From Bacillota bacterium (GTDB taxonomy: Bacteria; Bacillota; Clostridia; Lachnospirales; Cellulosilyticaceae), in the NCBI GenBank assembly GCA_023393125.1, contig JAEWMQ010000081.1, forward strand, positions 1 to 31,562: a stretch of DNA of 31,562 nt, in the 5' to 3' direction. Positions 22,576-31,397 of this stretch are shown here, one piece after another. The position numbers and the translations under genes are program-made. A model generated the notes under the pieces. That model had not been told where the DNA came from and made no database searches. It worked only from the letters and a program-made list of their open reading frames with translations. Numbering within the stretch: position 1 is the stretch's first letter; every line of letters begins with the position of its first letter.

Positions 22576-23913
22576 ATGAAACAAAAAATGAAGCTTAATC
22601 AGCAACTTGCAGTAACATTGATGGTCCTAATACTAGGAAGTATAATGGCTTTTGGTGTTATACTCCCTATAAGTATTAAATATTTTATAGACCACAAGAA
22701 CTTTAATACACTTATGAGTGAGCAAAATGAGTATATTAAACTTGGAAAATATTATAATACTTCACAGGGTAAGAAAAATGGGGCATATCACCTTCAATTT
22801 GATAGCAATAATAATATTGTTATAGATCAAACAGATGATGATCTCATTCATCACCAGTTAATGTACCCTGAGTTTTTTTCGGAGCTAAAAGAACAATGTA
22901 GGGCACAAAAAAAGCAAGTGGAAATGAGAAAATTCATTGATGGTAGAGAGACTATTTATTATATTATTAATAAAACAGTTCCAAGTGAAAGAGTTATTTC
23001 ATATAGCATAGATATTGGTAATCAATATTTATCTCATCAATTATTTATGACGACATTGATCATTATTATAGTTGCGTTAACTATTATTTTAATAAGCTTC
23101 TTTAAATGGAATAATAGATTTATTAATAATTTAAAGCAGATTCAATATCAGCTAGACCTTATAGGAGATGGTAGGCTAGAAGAAAGTATTCGAATTAATG
23201 AAAGCATTTTGGAGTTTCAAGAAGTCATGGATTCCTTAGAGCATATGAGGAGAAAACTTTATGATAATGAGCAGACTAAGAAGAGGATGATTCATAACAT
23301 ATCCCATGATTTAAAAACGCCTATTGCAGTCATTAAGAATTATTCAGAGGGGATTATAGATGGCGTTTATCCTTATGGCAATGTAGAGCAGACGGCACAT
23401 GTTATCTTCAGCCAAGCAGAAAGGCTAGAAAAGAGAGTACAGGGCTTATTATATTTAAATAGATTAGAGTATATGAGAAGCCAAAATGAACCCCATAGAG
23501 AATTTGCAGTAGATGAACTACTTAAAGAGGTAGTAAGCTATATGTTTGACCAGGATCATCTCATCAATATACAACTGGATTTAATACCTCAAAAGTTTAT
23601 AGGGGATAAAGAAAAATGGCGTATTGTACTAGAAAATCTATTTGATAATGCTAAGAGATATGCAAAAAGTGAGATTTATATTAAGTTAACAAAGCAGAAG
23701 TTATCGATCTTTAATGATGGAGAAAATATAGAAGAAGATTTAGCAGGAAGTCTATTTGAACCCTTTGAAATGGGTAAAGATGGTATGTCAGGTTTAGGAC
23801 TTGCCATTGTAAAAAGAACGGTCAATATGTATGGATATGATATTAGATATGAAAATGCCGAAACAAAGGGAGTAACTTTTATCATTTACAAGGATGGGAA
23901 AACCAATGAGTAG
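22576..23913 (+). CDS. Membrane sensor histidine kinase
   Basis: This 445-residue two-component sensor has TM1 (about 12-35), an extracytoplasmic sensing region (about 36-155), TM2 (about 156-176), a HAMP-like linker (about 178-232), a HisKA domain with phospho-accepting His244 in ISHDLKTP, and a HATPase domain with N box ENLFDNAKRYA, G1-like IFNDGE and G2 SGLGLAIVKR. The sensing region has no Cys- or Met-rich copper motif that I can see, so its signal is unknown. Membership of the copper block rests only on position. The stop overlaps the response regulator start by 8 bases, so the pair is co-translated. Related clostridial kinases respond to peptides, envelope stress or metals. Confidence 0.93.
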   Translation: MKQKMKLNQQLAVTLMVLILGSIMAFGVILPISIKYFIDHKNFNTLMSEQNEYIKLGKYYNTSQGKKNGAYHLQFDSNNNIVIDQTDDDLIHHQLMYPEFFSELKEQCRAQKKQVEMRKFIDGRETIYYIINKTVPSERVISYSIDIGNQYLSHQLFMTTLIIIIVALTIILISFFKWNNRFINNLKQIQYQLDLIGDGRLEESIRINESILEFQEVMDSLEHMRRKLYDNEQTKKRMIHNISHDLKTPIAVIKNYSEGIIDGVYPYGNVEQTAHVIFSQAERLEKRVQGLLYLNRLEYMRSQNEPHREFAVDELLKEVVSYMFDQDHLINIQLDLIPQKFIGDKEKWRIVLENLFDNAKRYAKSEIYIKLTKQKLSIFNDGENIEEDLAGSLFEPFEMGKDGMSGLGLAIVKRTVNMYGYDIRYENAETKGVTFIIYKDGKTNE

Positions 23914-24562
23914 TATAGTTGCATTAATTGAAGATGAGAAAAATCTAAGAGATATTATAAAAAGTTATCTAGAAAAAGAAGGCTACAAGGTATTAGCCTT
24001 TGAGAGTGTAGAAGCAGTAGGGGATTTAAATGAAGAGGTTCATTTGTGGATTTTAGATATCATGCTACCAGGTAAGAGTGGTTTTGAAAAGATGGAAAGC
24101 ATAAGGAAAGAAGACACAAAGGTACCTATTATTTTAATTTCAGCAAGAGACCAAGATTTTGATAAGATTATGGGGCTAGAGAAAGGTGCAGATGATTACA
24201 TTGCCAAGCCATTCTCACCGAAGGAACTAGTACTTAGAGTAAAAAAAATATTAGATAGATGCTATCAAAAGGAAGAAAGCATTACTTTAGCTGGCTATAC
24301 TATTGAACTAAAGGCTCGTAAAGTATATGACAAGGGAGAATTAGTTGATTTATCTAATAGAGAATATATGTTACTTTTGTTTTTATATAAGAACAAGGAA
24401 TATCCAGTTACTAGAAATGAGATATTAGATCATGTATGGGAAAGAAATTACTTTGGTAATGATAGAGTAGTAGATGATTTAATGCGTCGAATGAGAAAGA
24501 AAATGCCTAGACTTCAAGTGGAGACTATTTATGGGTATGGTTACCGTTTAGAAGGGAATTAA
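23906..24562 (+). CDS. OmpR/PhoB family response regulator
   Basis: This 218-residue partner of the kinase has a receiver domain (1-118) with acidic pocket Glu9/Asp10, phospho-acceptor Asp51 in ILDIMLPG, Ser/Thr switch in ILISAR and Lys in IAKPFSP. A winged-helix DNA-binding domain follows (about 125-218) with LSNREYMLLLFL and the recognition helix region NDRVVDDLMRRMRKKM. An earlier ATG at 23894 is too close to any ribosome site; ATG 23906 with GGATGGG (23892-23898) is preferred and overlaps the kinase stop. A hairpin terminator follows at 24595-24621. Target genes are not evident. Confidence 0.93.
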   Translation: MSSIVALIEDEKNLRDIIKSYLEKEGYKVLAFESVEAVGDLNEEVHLWILDIMLPGKSGFEKMESIRKEDTKVPIILISARDQDFDKIMGLEKGADDYIAKPFSPKELVLRVKKILDRCYQKEESITLAGYTIELKARKVYDKGELVDLSNREYMLLLFLYKNKEYPVTRNEILDHVWERNYFGNDRVVDDLMRRMRKKMPRLQVETIYGYGYRLEGN

Positions 24563-24594
24563 TAAATCACATAACTATTTTTAGTAGCATTTAG

Positions 24595-24621
24595 AGAGGG
24601 GCTGTAGCAATACAGCTCTTT
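24595..24621 (+). terminator. Terminator after the two-component operon
   Basis: GCTGTA (24601-24606) and TACAGC (24611-24616) form a GCAA-capped hairpin, extended by AGA/TCT around a GGG bulge, then TTTT. Confidence 0.75.
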
Positions 24622-24746
24622 TAATGTGTCACTATTTAGTATTTTATAGTACAATAGAATAGTTAGAAGGTTTAGTAAGACTTAAATAGCTACAATTTTA
24701 TATACTAAATTTAAGATTTAAAATGACTTTAATTAAAGGGGAGATT

Positions 24747-25928
24747 ATGATGACTAAAAAAGCAAAATTATTTATTCCTTGCTACTACTCGTTTTTAGCT
24801 AACGGAATGATGGCTCTCGTTATAGGAGCAGTTATGCCTTATCTTATTGAGGAGGCGGGTATTAACTATAGCCTAGCAGGAGGATTATTATCTACCTTTG
24901 CGATTGGCAACTTTTTAGCTAGCTTTGTGAATCCACCAGTAGTAAAGCTATTAGGAAGAAAAATAACAAGTGTCATATTATCAGCACTTATTCCTATTAG
25001 CTTGTTAATGATTACGTTATTACCACCGGTACCTGTACTTTATATGGCTTGCATTTTATTAGGGATTGGAAGAGGAACTGTAAGTATTACTAACAACATG
25101 GTTGTAAATGACTATGATGGTACGCCAGCAGCACTTAATTTATTACATACTGTATTTGCCATTGGAGCCTTCTTAGCACCATTTTTAACTGGAGTATTTA
25201 TTAATAATGGGTTTAACTGGCGTCTTATTATTTACACGATTATTATTTTAAGTGTCATTTCAAGTATAGGCTATGCCTGGATGCCACTTGATGAAAATAA
25301 AAAAGATAAAACGAATAATAAACAAAAGGCTAATAATACAAATGATAAAACAGAAACTAGTGACTCAAAGGCTTTCTTGAAAAATATAGATTTCTATATT
25401 ATTGGGCTCCTTTTATTCTTTTATTTAGGAGCAGAAAACTGTGTTAACGGCTGGTTTGTAACCTATTTTAAAAGCACAGGTATTATGAGTGATACTTATG
25501 CTACTAATTTAGTATCTATTACATGGTTAGTCATTATGTTAGGCCGTTTAACGACAGCTTATATTTCAAATAAAGTAAATAAGCAAAAGTTAATCTTAAT
25601 TAACTGTATAGGCACAACTATTTTCTTCTTACTACTGATTTCTACCACTAACCTTGCCCTTATTACTTTAGCAGTAGCAGGCATGGGCTTTTTCTTTGCA
25701 GGTATTTACCCAACTTGTATATCTAACGGCGGTATGTATATCAAAGGTTCTACTACAGGAATGTCAGTACTGTTAGCGATTGCAGCTTTAGGTGGCATTA
25801 TAGCACCACAAATCATAGGCGTTGCAGCAGACCAAATAGGTATGGTAGGAGCCGTTACCATTTTGACTATTAACGTAGTGTGTATGGTGATCTTAGCGAT
25901 TATTAATTGCGTAAGAAATAAGAAGTAG
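24747..25928 (+). CDS. MFS transporter, sugar (FucP/GlcP-like) group
   Basis: This protein of about 393 residues has 12 membrane helices in two halves joined by a hydrophilic, Lys/Asn/Thr-rich loop (about 190-220). The stretch AALNLLHTVFAIGAFLAPFLTG after TM4 is the hallmark of the fucose/glucose:H+ symporter branch of MFS, and GAENCVNGWFVTYF starts the second half. It probably imports a sugar with protons, but the substrate is unassigned and related clostridial members are often called generic MFS. AAAGGGGAG lies 3 bases before ATG 24747 and 6 before ATG 24750; the second may be the true start. An earlier ATG (24723) lacks a ribosome site. The gene stands alone. Confidence 0.85.
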   Translation: MMTKKAKLFIPCYYSFLANGMMALVIGAVMPYLIEEAGINYSLAGGLLSTFAIGNFLASFVNPPVVKLLGRKITSVILSALIPISLLMITLLPPVPVLYMACILLGIGRGTVSITNNMVVNDYDGTPAALNLLHTVFAIGAFLAPFLTGVFINNGFNWRLIIYTIIILSVISSIGYAWMPLDENKKDKTNNKQKANNTNDKTETSDSKAFLKNIDFYIIGLLLFFYLGAENCVNGWFVTYFKSTGIMSDTYATNLVSITWLVIMLGRLTTAYISNKVNKQKLILINCIGTTIFFLLLISTTNLALITLAVAGMGFFFAGIYPTCISNGGMYIKGSTTGMSVLLAIAALGGIIAPQIIGVAADQIGMVGAVTILTINVVCMVILAIINCVRNKK

Positions 25929-25970
25929 TGTGAATTAATTAGGTAGATTATGAGACAAGGCAGAAGAGAT

Positions 25971-26003
25971 TAGGGAAAAGTTTATGAGCCTTGCTTTTCC
26001 CTA
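25971..26003 (+). terminator. Hairpin after the MFS gene
   Basis: TAGGGAAAAG (25971-25980) pairs perfectly with CTTTTCCCTA (25994-26003). There is no T run after it, so it could stabilise the 3' end rather than terminate. Confidence 0.5.
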
Positions 26004-26053
26004 CTATCTATGATATGCTTAAATAATAAATTAATAAAAAAGAACCGTCTATT

Positions 26054-26110
26054 AAGAAGGGCTTTTGGTATTGCGCCGTATGGTGTTGTATGAAAAGCCC
26101 TTCTTTTTTT
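26054..26110 (+). terminator. Strong terminator, first copy of a duplicated unit
   Basis: AAGAAGGGCTTTT (26054-26066) pairs over 13 bp with AAAAGCCCTTCTT (26093-26105) and is followed by TTTTT. In the loop, GGTGTTGT (26082-26089) matches ACAACACC (26111-26118) beyond the T run, allowing a pseudoknot or competing fold. Confidence 0.8.
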
Positions 26111-26169
26111 ACAACACCAGGTGAGGATATCCATATACTCTCATTAGTTGTAAAAAAGGACGGAATCAT

Positions 26170-26255
26170 AAAAGAACCGTCTATAAGAAGGGCTTTTAAA
26201 TATTTTTACTATGAAGTAATCGTATGAAAAAGTGGCTTCTATTTTTTATATACAG
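26170..26255 (+). repeat. Degenerate second copy of the terminator unit
   Basis: AAAGAACCGTCTATAAGAAG and the following GGCTTTT repeat the sequence at 26040-26066 with one base missing. The right arm here (AAAAAGTGGCTTCT then TTTTTT) is mutated and pairs poorly. This looks like a local duplication followed by decay. The stretch 26256-26384 before the bL25 gene shows nothing else. Confidence 0.6.
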
Positions 26256-26398
26256 AAATAAATCCACCAACTATTATATACGATTTCAAAAATGACAGCA
26301 TAGTTATGGGCAAAAGAGGAATGTGATGAGGCATACCTGTATTTAATCAATAAGTGTGTAAGTTTTTAAAATTAATATATAATTAGGAGGAATAAAAG

Positions 26399-26944
26399 AT
26401 GGATATTATTACAGCAGAAAATCGAAATGTGTTAACAAAGGCTAAGCAACTGAGGAGGTCTGGTATTATTCCTTGTGCTATTTATGGTGGTTCCTTACCA
26501 GAATCACTTTTAGTTCAAATTGACAAGAGTGCCGCTAGAAAGTTACTCCGGAGTAAGCGTGAAGGTAGCAAAGTTGAGATTGAGCTTGATAGTAAGCGCA
26601 TTCCAGTACAAATCAAAGATATCGATAGTAATATTGTAAACAATGAAATTCTTCATATTAACTTTCAGGCATTAGAAGCTGATAAAAGGGTTAACAGTAA
26701 AGCACAGATTATCTTAGAGAATACAGACAAAGTAGTGGGTGTTTTGGAACAGATGCTATTTGAAGTTCCATATTCAGCTTTACCTTCCGATATGATTGAC
26801 ACAGTAGTTGTTGATTTGGAAGGATTAGCGGTAGGAAACGTCATAACATTAGAAGATATTCCAGCTTTCAAAAATGAAAACATTGACTTGCAAGTAGCTG
26901 CAGATAGCATGATCTTGAAAATTAGTGATAGAAAATCTTCATAA
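26399..26944 (+). CDS. rplY: Ribosomal protein bL25, Ctc (general stress) type
   Basis: This 181-residue protein has the 5S rRNA-binding L25 N-terminal beta-barrel domain (about 1-85; AKQLRRSGIIPCAIYGG is the signature) and the C-terminal beta domain of the long Ctc/TL5 form (about 90-181; SDMIDTVVVDLEGLAVGNVITLEDI). It binds 5S rRNA in the large ribosomal subunit. In Bacillus the Ctc form is stress-induced. The ribosome site AGGAGG (26385-26390) is ideal. The gene is monocistronic, with a GC-rich terminator at 27030-27079. Confidence 0.95.
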   Translation: MDIITAENRNVLTKAKQLRRSGIIPCAIYGGSLPESLLVQIDKSAARKLLRSKREGSKVEIELDSKRIPVQIKDIDSNIVNNEILHINFQALEADKRVNSKAQIILENTDKVVGVLEQMLFEVPYSALPSDMIDTVVVDLEGLAVGNVITLEDIPAFKNENIDLQVAADSMILKISDRKSS

Positions 26945-27029
26945 TTGCGACTGCTAAATAAATTGGTTATAAGAATCAATGGTGTTAAATTGAAAAAAGC
27001 AATAGCAAATTAAATCAAGATATTTTTAG

Positions 27030-27079
27030 AGGGCGTACTGTAGGCATAAGTTAATGTCTACAGTACGCTCTTATTTTTT
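27030..27079 (+). terminator. Terminator after the bL25 gene
   Basis: GCGTACTGTAG (27033-27043) pairs perfectly with CTACAGTACGC (27058-27068), extended by three outer pairs, followed by ATTTTTT. It is strong and separates convergent genes. Confidence 0.9.
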
Positions 27080-27143
27080 AATAGACAAATATTAAGTATT
27101 TTAAGCAGTTATAGATAAATTCAATTAGTATTAGAAAACAGCC

Positions 27144-27851
27144 TTACTCCAATAAATCAGATGTCGTTTTTTCGGTTAGTTTTTTATAAATGCACAATTT
27201 ATTATTACGGTCACAGGTTGCTAAAAAGACTTCAGAAACATCAGAGATATTGTGTATACGAAGTTGCTTAGTGAGCCAGTTTTCATTATTACCTATATGC
27301 TTTAAATTCTGAGACATTATTTTTCCATCAATAATAACGTTGGCTACTAAGTAATTTTGTGAAGGAGAAATGTTTAGGTCTTCTCCTGTAACAGGACGTT
27401 TATTAGATACTGGAAGAAAGCTGATTTTACCATTAGATTCTAGGAGAGCTGTTTGAATATCAGCAAGGTCAAAGTAGCCATTCACACGGCATTGTACAAG
27501 GAATTCACCTAAATCCATTTTGGCTTTTACAAAAGTTTTATAATTGAGTTGTCCGTTATCATATAAAATACTAGGTTTACCTGTTACAAGGCGACGAGCT
27601 TTAATTGATTTGTTAGTCAGAAGGGATAAGCAGATGTTAAATACAGCAAAAACAAGCATAGCAGTAAACGGCTTTAAAATGTCTGTAAACTCACAGGTAG
27701 CCATTTCAGCCGCAATTGAACCAATAGTAATACTATTAATATAGTCAAATACACTTAGTTGTGACATTTCACGATTTCCCATTAACTTGCTTAGAATAAA
27801 TAAGGTTACAATTGAACCTAATGCAGTTATAATAGCTTGAATGACTTCCAT
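27144..27851 (-). CDS. DUF421 (YetF-like) membrane protein
   Basis: This 235-residue protein has three N-terminal membrane helices (about 5-23, 35-55, 60-80) containing SVFDYINSITIGSIAAEM, then two small cytoplasmic alpha/beta YetF domains (about 85-205) with LVTGKPSILYDNGQLN and the GYFDLADIQTALLESNGKISFLP block. These features define the DUF421/YetF family. Bacillus relatives such as YetF and YrbG are linked to spore germination or envelope processes; the function here is unclear. A GTG nine bases upstream gives a longer frame, but AGGAG with 8-base spacing selects ATG 27851. Single gene, transcribed leftward, convergent with the bL25 gene. Confidence 0.92.
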   Translation of the reverse strand: MEVIQAIITALGSIVTLFILSKLMGNREMSQLSVFDYINSITIGSIAAEMATCEFTDILKPFTAMLVFAVFNICLSLLTNKSIKARRLVTGKPSILYDNGQLNYKTFVKAKMDLGEFLVQCRVNGYFDLADIQTALLESNGKISFLPVSNKRPVTGEDLNISPSQNYLVANVIIDGKIMSQNLKHIGNNENWLTKQLRIHNISDVSEVFLATCDRNNKLCIYKKLTEKTTSDLLE

Positions 27852-27972
27852 TATATACACTCCTATTTCATAAAACCATTTAGAAGTAGTATGCCTAAAT
27901 TAAAAAAAGATATAACTATAAAATATATAAATTAACTTAATAAGAAAACATGGTAGATAAAAACAAGACATA

Positions 27973-28015
27973 AAAGTGGGACTATACAAATATAAAGTTT
28001 GCATAGTCCCACTTT
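27973..28015 (-). terminator. Terminator after motB
   Basis: AAAGTGGGACTAT (27973-27985) pairs perfectly over 13 bp with ATAGTCCCACTTT (28003-28015). On the minus strand it is followed by a T-rich stretch, matching the end of motAB. Confidence 0.9.
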
Positions 28016-28141
28016 AATATATCATCCTATACTTCTTTAGTCGTAGCTATATTTTTAAAAGGAAAAATTGCTTTACTAGACACGGTGTTCTTCTCACATA
28101 ATCTAAGGCCATATTTGGGACGTGTTTAATGAAGATGCGGG

Positions 28142-28861
28142 CTATTTATTGATTTGACTTTCTTCATAAAACGTGCTGCTTAGTAATACAATATCGATTC
28201 GTCTATTTTTAGCACGTCCTTCAGGTGTATCATTGGAAGCAATAGGTCTATATTCACCATAAGAAATAGCTGAAAGCTTAGAAGCAGGTAGTCCCCCTTC
28301 ATCAATAAAGAAGTGAACCACATTAATAGCTCTTATGGCTGCTAGTTCCCAGTTAGAAGTAAACTTGGAATTACTAATTGGAACATTATCTGTATGCCCT
28401 TCAACCACCACATCATTAGTAAAGGCTTTCAGAATATCACATATTTCTAATAGATGCTGTTTATATGTAGCTTGAATATCTGCTTTACCACTATCAAATA
28501 AAATATTATCATCAAAGCTTAATGTAAGGCCTTTGGGGTCTACATGGATACTTACCTGCTGAGTTAAATTATGACTTTCTAGGTATTGCTGTAATTTCTG
28601 CTGAATCTCTCCATCAACACTTAAGATTTGCTCAAAGGAAGTGGAAGAGTTGGTACCATTAGTACCATTAGTGATGCCTGTACCTCCTTGCAAAATTCCC
28701 ATAGAATTACTAAGTGAACCAGCAAGTTCTTCATACTTTTGACTATCTACACTACTCATGCTATACATAACAACGAAGAAGATCATAAGAAGCGTAATAA
28801 GGTCTGAGTAGGTGAGAAGCCAACGTTCACTATTTTCTTTTTTTTGTTTTTTCTTAGCCAT
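28142..28861 (-). CDS. motB: Flagellar motor stator protein MotB
   Basis: This 239-residue protein has a short basic N terminus, a single membrane helix (about 17-38) carrying the ion-conducting Asp20 in LTYSDLITLL, a plug/linker rich in Gly/Asn/Thr (about 55-75), and an OmpA-like peptidoglycan-binding domain (about 110-230) with GHTDNVPI, SNWELAAIRA and PEGRAKNRRIDI motifs. With MotA it forms the stator that couples ion flow to flagellar rotation and anchors it to the cell wall. Its ATG overlaps the motA stop by one base (TAATG), ensuring coupled synthesis. No flagellar genes besides motAB are in the window. Confidence 0.96.
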   Translation of the reverse strand: MAKKKQKKENSERWLLTYSDLITLLMIFFVVMYSMSSVDSQKYEELAGSLSNSMGILQGGTGITNGTNGTNSSTSFEQILSVDGEIQQKLQQYLESHNLTQQVSIHVDPKGLTLSFDDNILFDSGKADIQATYKQHLLEICDILKAFTNDVVVEGHTDNVPISNSKFTSNWELAAIRAINVVHFFIDEGGLPASKLSAISYGEYRPIASNDTPEGRAKNRRIDIVLLSSTFYEESQINK

Positions 28862-29655
28862 TAATTATCACCTAGTTTTAGCTCTTTGAGTACTTTTTCA
28901 CGTTCTTCTGTTGTTAAGAAAGCGCACATATCATCTATAACAAGTTTTGGATGTTTACCTTGCTGAAGTGCAACAAGAGCGTTAATAATCATTTGATTAC
29001 TTAGCGATTCTTTTTCGCTAATATTTTTTAAACGAGTAGCAATAGGTAGCCACAATAAGTTGGCTGTACCAACACCATATAGAGTGGCAATAAAGGCAAC
29101 GGCAATTTTAGGGCCTAAGCTACTTGGATCACTTAAATTTCCTAAAACATGAACGAGTCCCATAACTGTTCCGATAATCCCCATAGTTGGAGAGTAGCCA
29201 CCTGCACATTCAAATATAGCAAAACCAGACTCATGTCTAGCGTCCATATTCTCAGCATCTGTTACAAGGGCCTTATAAATGTGATTGGTATCCACACCAT
29301 CTACGATTAAACGAAGACCTTTAGTGATAAGAGGATGATTAATGCCAATTCTATTAGCAGCATCTTCAAGAGCTAGTATACCCTCAGCTCTAGCTAGAGT
29401 AGTAAGTTCATGAAATTGTGTAGTAATCTTGTAGTTATCAATAGGTTTATAATTAAATAAAACTTTGATAATCTTTGGGAGTCGTTTAATATCTTCCATA
29501 GGAAAGGATAAACCTACTGCACCAAAGGTACCACCAAAAACAATAATTGCAGCCGTTCCGACAAGCAAGGCTAGTAGGTGCCCACCTTCTAAAATAAACG
29601 CACCAATTAATGCGCCAAAGCTTAAGACTAAAAAGGCGATGATTGAAAAATCCAT
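28861..29655 (-). CDS. motA: Flagellar motor stator protein MotA
   Basis: This 264-residue protein has four membrane helices (about 5-22, 28-48, 148-168, 180-203) and a large cytoplasmic loop between helices 2 and 3 with charged residues that contact FliG (including the ARAEGILALED region). The GGYSPTMGIIGTVMGLVHVL segment in helix 3 and the ALYGVGTANLLWLPIA-like helix 4 are diagnostic of MotA/PomA stators. It forms the ion channel with MotB. First gene of the motAB pair; the ribosome site AGGAG lies just upstream of ATG 29655. Confidence 0.96.
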   Translation of the reverse strand: MDFSIIAFLVLSFGALIGAFILEGGHLLALLVGTAAIIVFGGTFGAVGLSFPMEDIKRLPKIIKVLFNYKPIDNYKITTQFHELTTLARAEGILALEDAANRIGINHPLITKGLRLIVDGVDTNHIYKALVTDAENMDARHESGFAIFECAGGYSPTMGIIGTVMGLVHVLGNLSDPSSLGPKIAVAFIATLYGVGTANLLWLPIATRLKNISEKESLSNQMIINALVALQQGKHPKLVIDDMCAFLTTEEREKVLKELKLGDN

Positions 29656-29813
29656 AGAACTACTCCTTTATTTACAATAAATTACAATAACTGATTATGT
29701 ATATAATTATATTTATTCTAAAAAGAATAGCAATAAAATACGGGCATATGAGAGTATATTTAACACAATCTTTATGTAAAAAAGATACATTTATACTAAA
29801 TGTTATTAAAAAG

Positions 29814-29854
29814 AAACTCCCAAGAACTTTGTTAGGTTAAGTTCTTGGGAGTTT
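29814..29854 (-). terminator. Terminator after rsiV
   Basis: AAACTCCCAAGAACTT (29814-29829) pairs over 16 bp with AAGTTCTTGGGAGTTT (29839-29854). On the minus strand the stem is followed by TTTCTTTTTAA. Confidence 0.93.
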
Positions 29855-29866
29855 GAAGGGTGAGAT

Positions 29867-30790
29867 TTATTTAATGTAGGTATTGCTTACTAGAATATCT
29901 TGAATGACATCTGTTGGAATTTCGAATTCTTGAATACCCATAGAGCCAGGTCCTACCATATATTTATCAAAGGAAATAACAAGTTTACCTTGGTCTGTGA
30001 TATAAAATGGTTGGTCAGCTAAAATGCGGTCAAAGCCGTCAATGGCATCAGGTTCACCAGCAATCCAGTATACTAAGTTTGAATCAATCTCTCTTTTAGT
30101 TCTCATTTGGTCTTTAATATTTTCACTAATCACTTCTATATAGCTATCATCTTTAAATAAGCTTGGAAGTGTAATAAGCATTTCGTTTTGTTTATCAATA
30201 GTATCATAAGTCATAGTTGTAGAAGAAGAGCCAACAGTATTTACCACATAGCGAGCAATAGATAGGATCTGATCATTGTTAGTTTTAACTTCAAAACCAG
30301 AATCTACGCCTAAGTGGCCACCTTGCTCGAAGGATTTCATATCAGCAACTTCTTTTTCAAATTGTTCAAAGAGCTTTTTATTTTCTTCTAGGTATTTTTC
30401 ATTTAAAGTAGCTTCTAAGTTTTTATCTACTAAGCCTTCTAATACAGGAGTATCTATAGTAGCTTCATAAGTATCCTCGTGATAATCAAATTGTCTAAAG
30501 CTGACAACTTTGGCTAAAGTATTAAGTACAGGAATATCACTTAAAGACTTAGCAAAAGTAGGGCTTAAGTTAGCAGCTCCCACAAAACCAACAATGACAG
30601 CAGCTGCAGTAGCTGCACTATTTCTGAACCATTTTTTCATAATAATCATCCTTTCGGTTTTTTTACCTTTTTCAATAGCGGCATTTACTAATTCGTCTAG
30701 TTCTTTAGGGATTTCGATAGCATCTAGATGCTCTAGAAGCTGATTGGCTAATTCTTCATTATGCATTTCTTCTACTTTATACTTGTTCAT
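29867..30790 (-). CDS. rsiV: Anti-sigma factor RsiV-like
   Basis: This 307-residue membrane anti-sigma factor has a cytoplasmic sigma-binding N terminus (1-50, acidic and helical), one transmembrane segment (about 60-80, with NSAATAAAVIVGFVGAANL), and an extracytoplasmic part with DUF4163/DUF3298-type sensor (about 95-300; SFRQFDYHEDTYEATIDTPVL, then TMTYDTIDKQNEMLITLPSLF and GPGSMGIQEFEIP). In Bacillus subtilis RsiV binds lysozyme directly, which triggers cleavage and frees SigV. The start at ATG 30790 has GAGGTGA upstream and overlaps the sigma gene end by 14 bases, so the two are coupled. A longer frame to 30811 has no suitable ribosome site. Lysozyme sensing here is inferred from family. 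Confidence 0.9.
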   Translation of the reverse strand: MNKYKVEEMHNEELANQLLEHLDAIEIPKELDELVNAAIEKGKKTERMIIMKKWFRNSAATAAAVIVGFVGAANLSPTFAKSLSDIPVLNTLAKVVSFRQFDYHEDTYEATIDTPVLEGLVDKNLEATLNEKYLEENKKLFEQFEKEVADMKSFEQGGHLGVDSGFEVKTNNDQILSIARYVVNTVGSSSTTMTYDTIDKQNEMLITLPSLFKDDSYIEVISENIKDQMRTKREIDSNLVYWIAGEPDAIDGFDRILADQPFYITDQGKLVISFDKYMVGPGSMGIQEFEIPTDVIQDILVSNTYIK

Positions 30791-31277
30791 GGGCTTCACC
30801 TCGATAATCATTTTCTAATAAAGGTCTTAGTTTTTTTAGAGCACGGTATAAGCTAGACTTAACAGTGCTAAGATTTTGGTCCATAATATGGGCTATTTCT
30901 TTAAGTTCTAGGCTATTGTAGTACCTTAGAAGAATAATGGTTTTTTCATTATAGGATAAATGGTCTAGAGCTTCTTCTAATTCAAAAGATTTATAATGGT
31001 CGTAGGTGGGCTCACCATAACTTTCTAAAGCTTCATCCTCAAGGTCTATGTAACGGTTTTTCTTTTGCAAGTATGTTTTACAGGTATTAATGATAATCTT
31101 ACAAAACCAAGTATTAAGATAGGTCACATCCTTTAAGGTATGCTGATATCGGAGAGCTTTTACAATGGCATCTTGAACGATATCAAGAGCATCTTCTTTA
31201 TTTTTTACATAGCTATAGGCTAGACGATAGTATTTTTCTTTATTTTCAATGATATAGTTAATGATTTTAGTTTCCAT
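30777..31277 (-). CDS. sigV: ECF sigma factor, SigV type
   Basis: This 166-residue sigma-70 family ECF factor matches the length of Bacillus SigV. Region 2 (about 10-75) has YSYVKNKEDALDIVQDAIVKAL for core binding and -10 melting. Region 4 (about 105-160) has LSYNEKTIILLRYYNSLELKEIAHIM followed by STVKSSLYRALKKL, the -35-binding helix-turn-helix. It should direct an envelope or lysozyme defence regulon and its own operon. The start at ATG 31277 follows AGAAGGT; the longer frame (31298) is less likely. It is encoded directly upstream of, and overlapping, rsiV. Confidence 0.92.
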   Translation of the reverse strand: METKIINYIIENKEKYYRLAYSYVKNKEDALDIVQDAIVKALRYQHTLKDVTYLNTWFCKIIINTCKTYLQKKNRYIDLEDEALESYGEPTYDHYKSFELEEALDHLSYNEKTIILLRYYNSLELKEIAHIMDQNLSTVKSSLYRALKKLRPLLENDYRGEAHEQV

Positions 31278-31326
31278 ATGCTTACCTTCTATGATCATAG
31301 TAGTTTCTAATGGGTTATTACATCTA

Positions 31327-31356
31327 TTAGACTAGTTAAGTCTAGTAGAAGTTTCA
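31327..31356 (-). promoter_or_regulatory. ECF (SigV-type) autoregulatory promoter of sigV-rsiV
   Basis: On the minus strand, TGAAACTTCT carries the -35 (TGAAAC, 31351-31356) and AGTCTAA (31327-31333) the -10, with a 17-base spacer. This is close to the SigV consensus TGAAAC / CGTCTAA as I recall it. Position and direction fit autoregulation. Confidence 0.75.
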
Positions 31357-31397
31357 AGAGAGTAAAAAAACATTATTTTACTGCAAGAAATTTGAAT

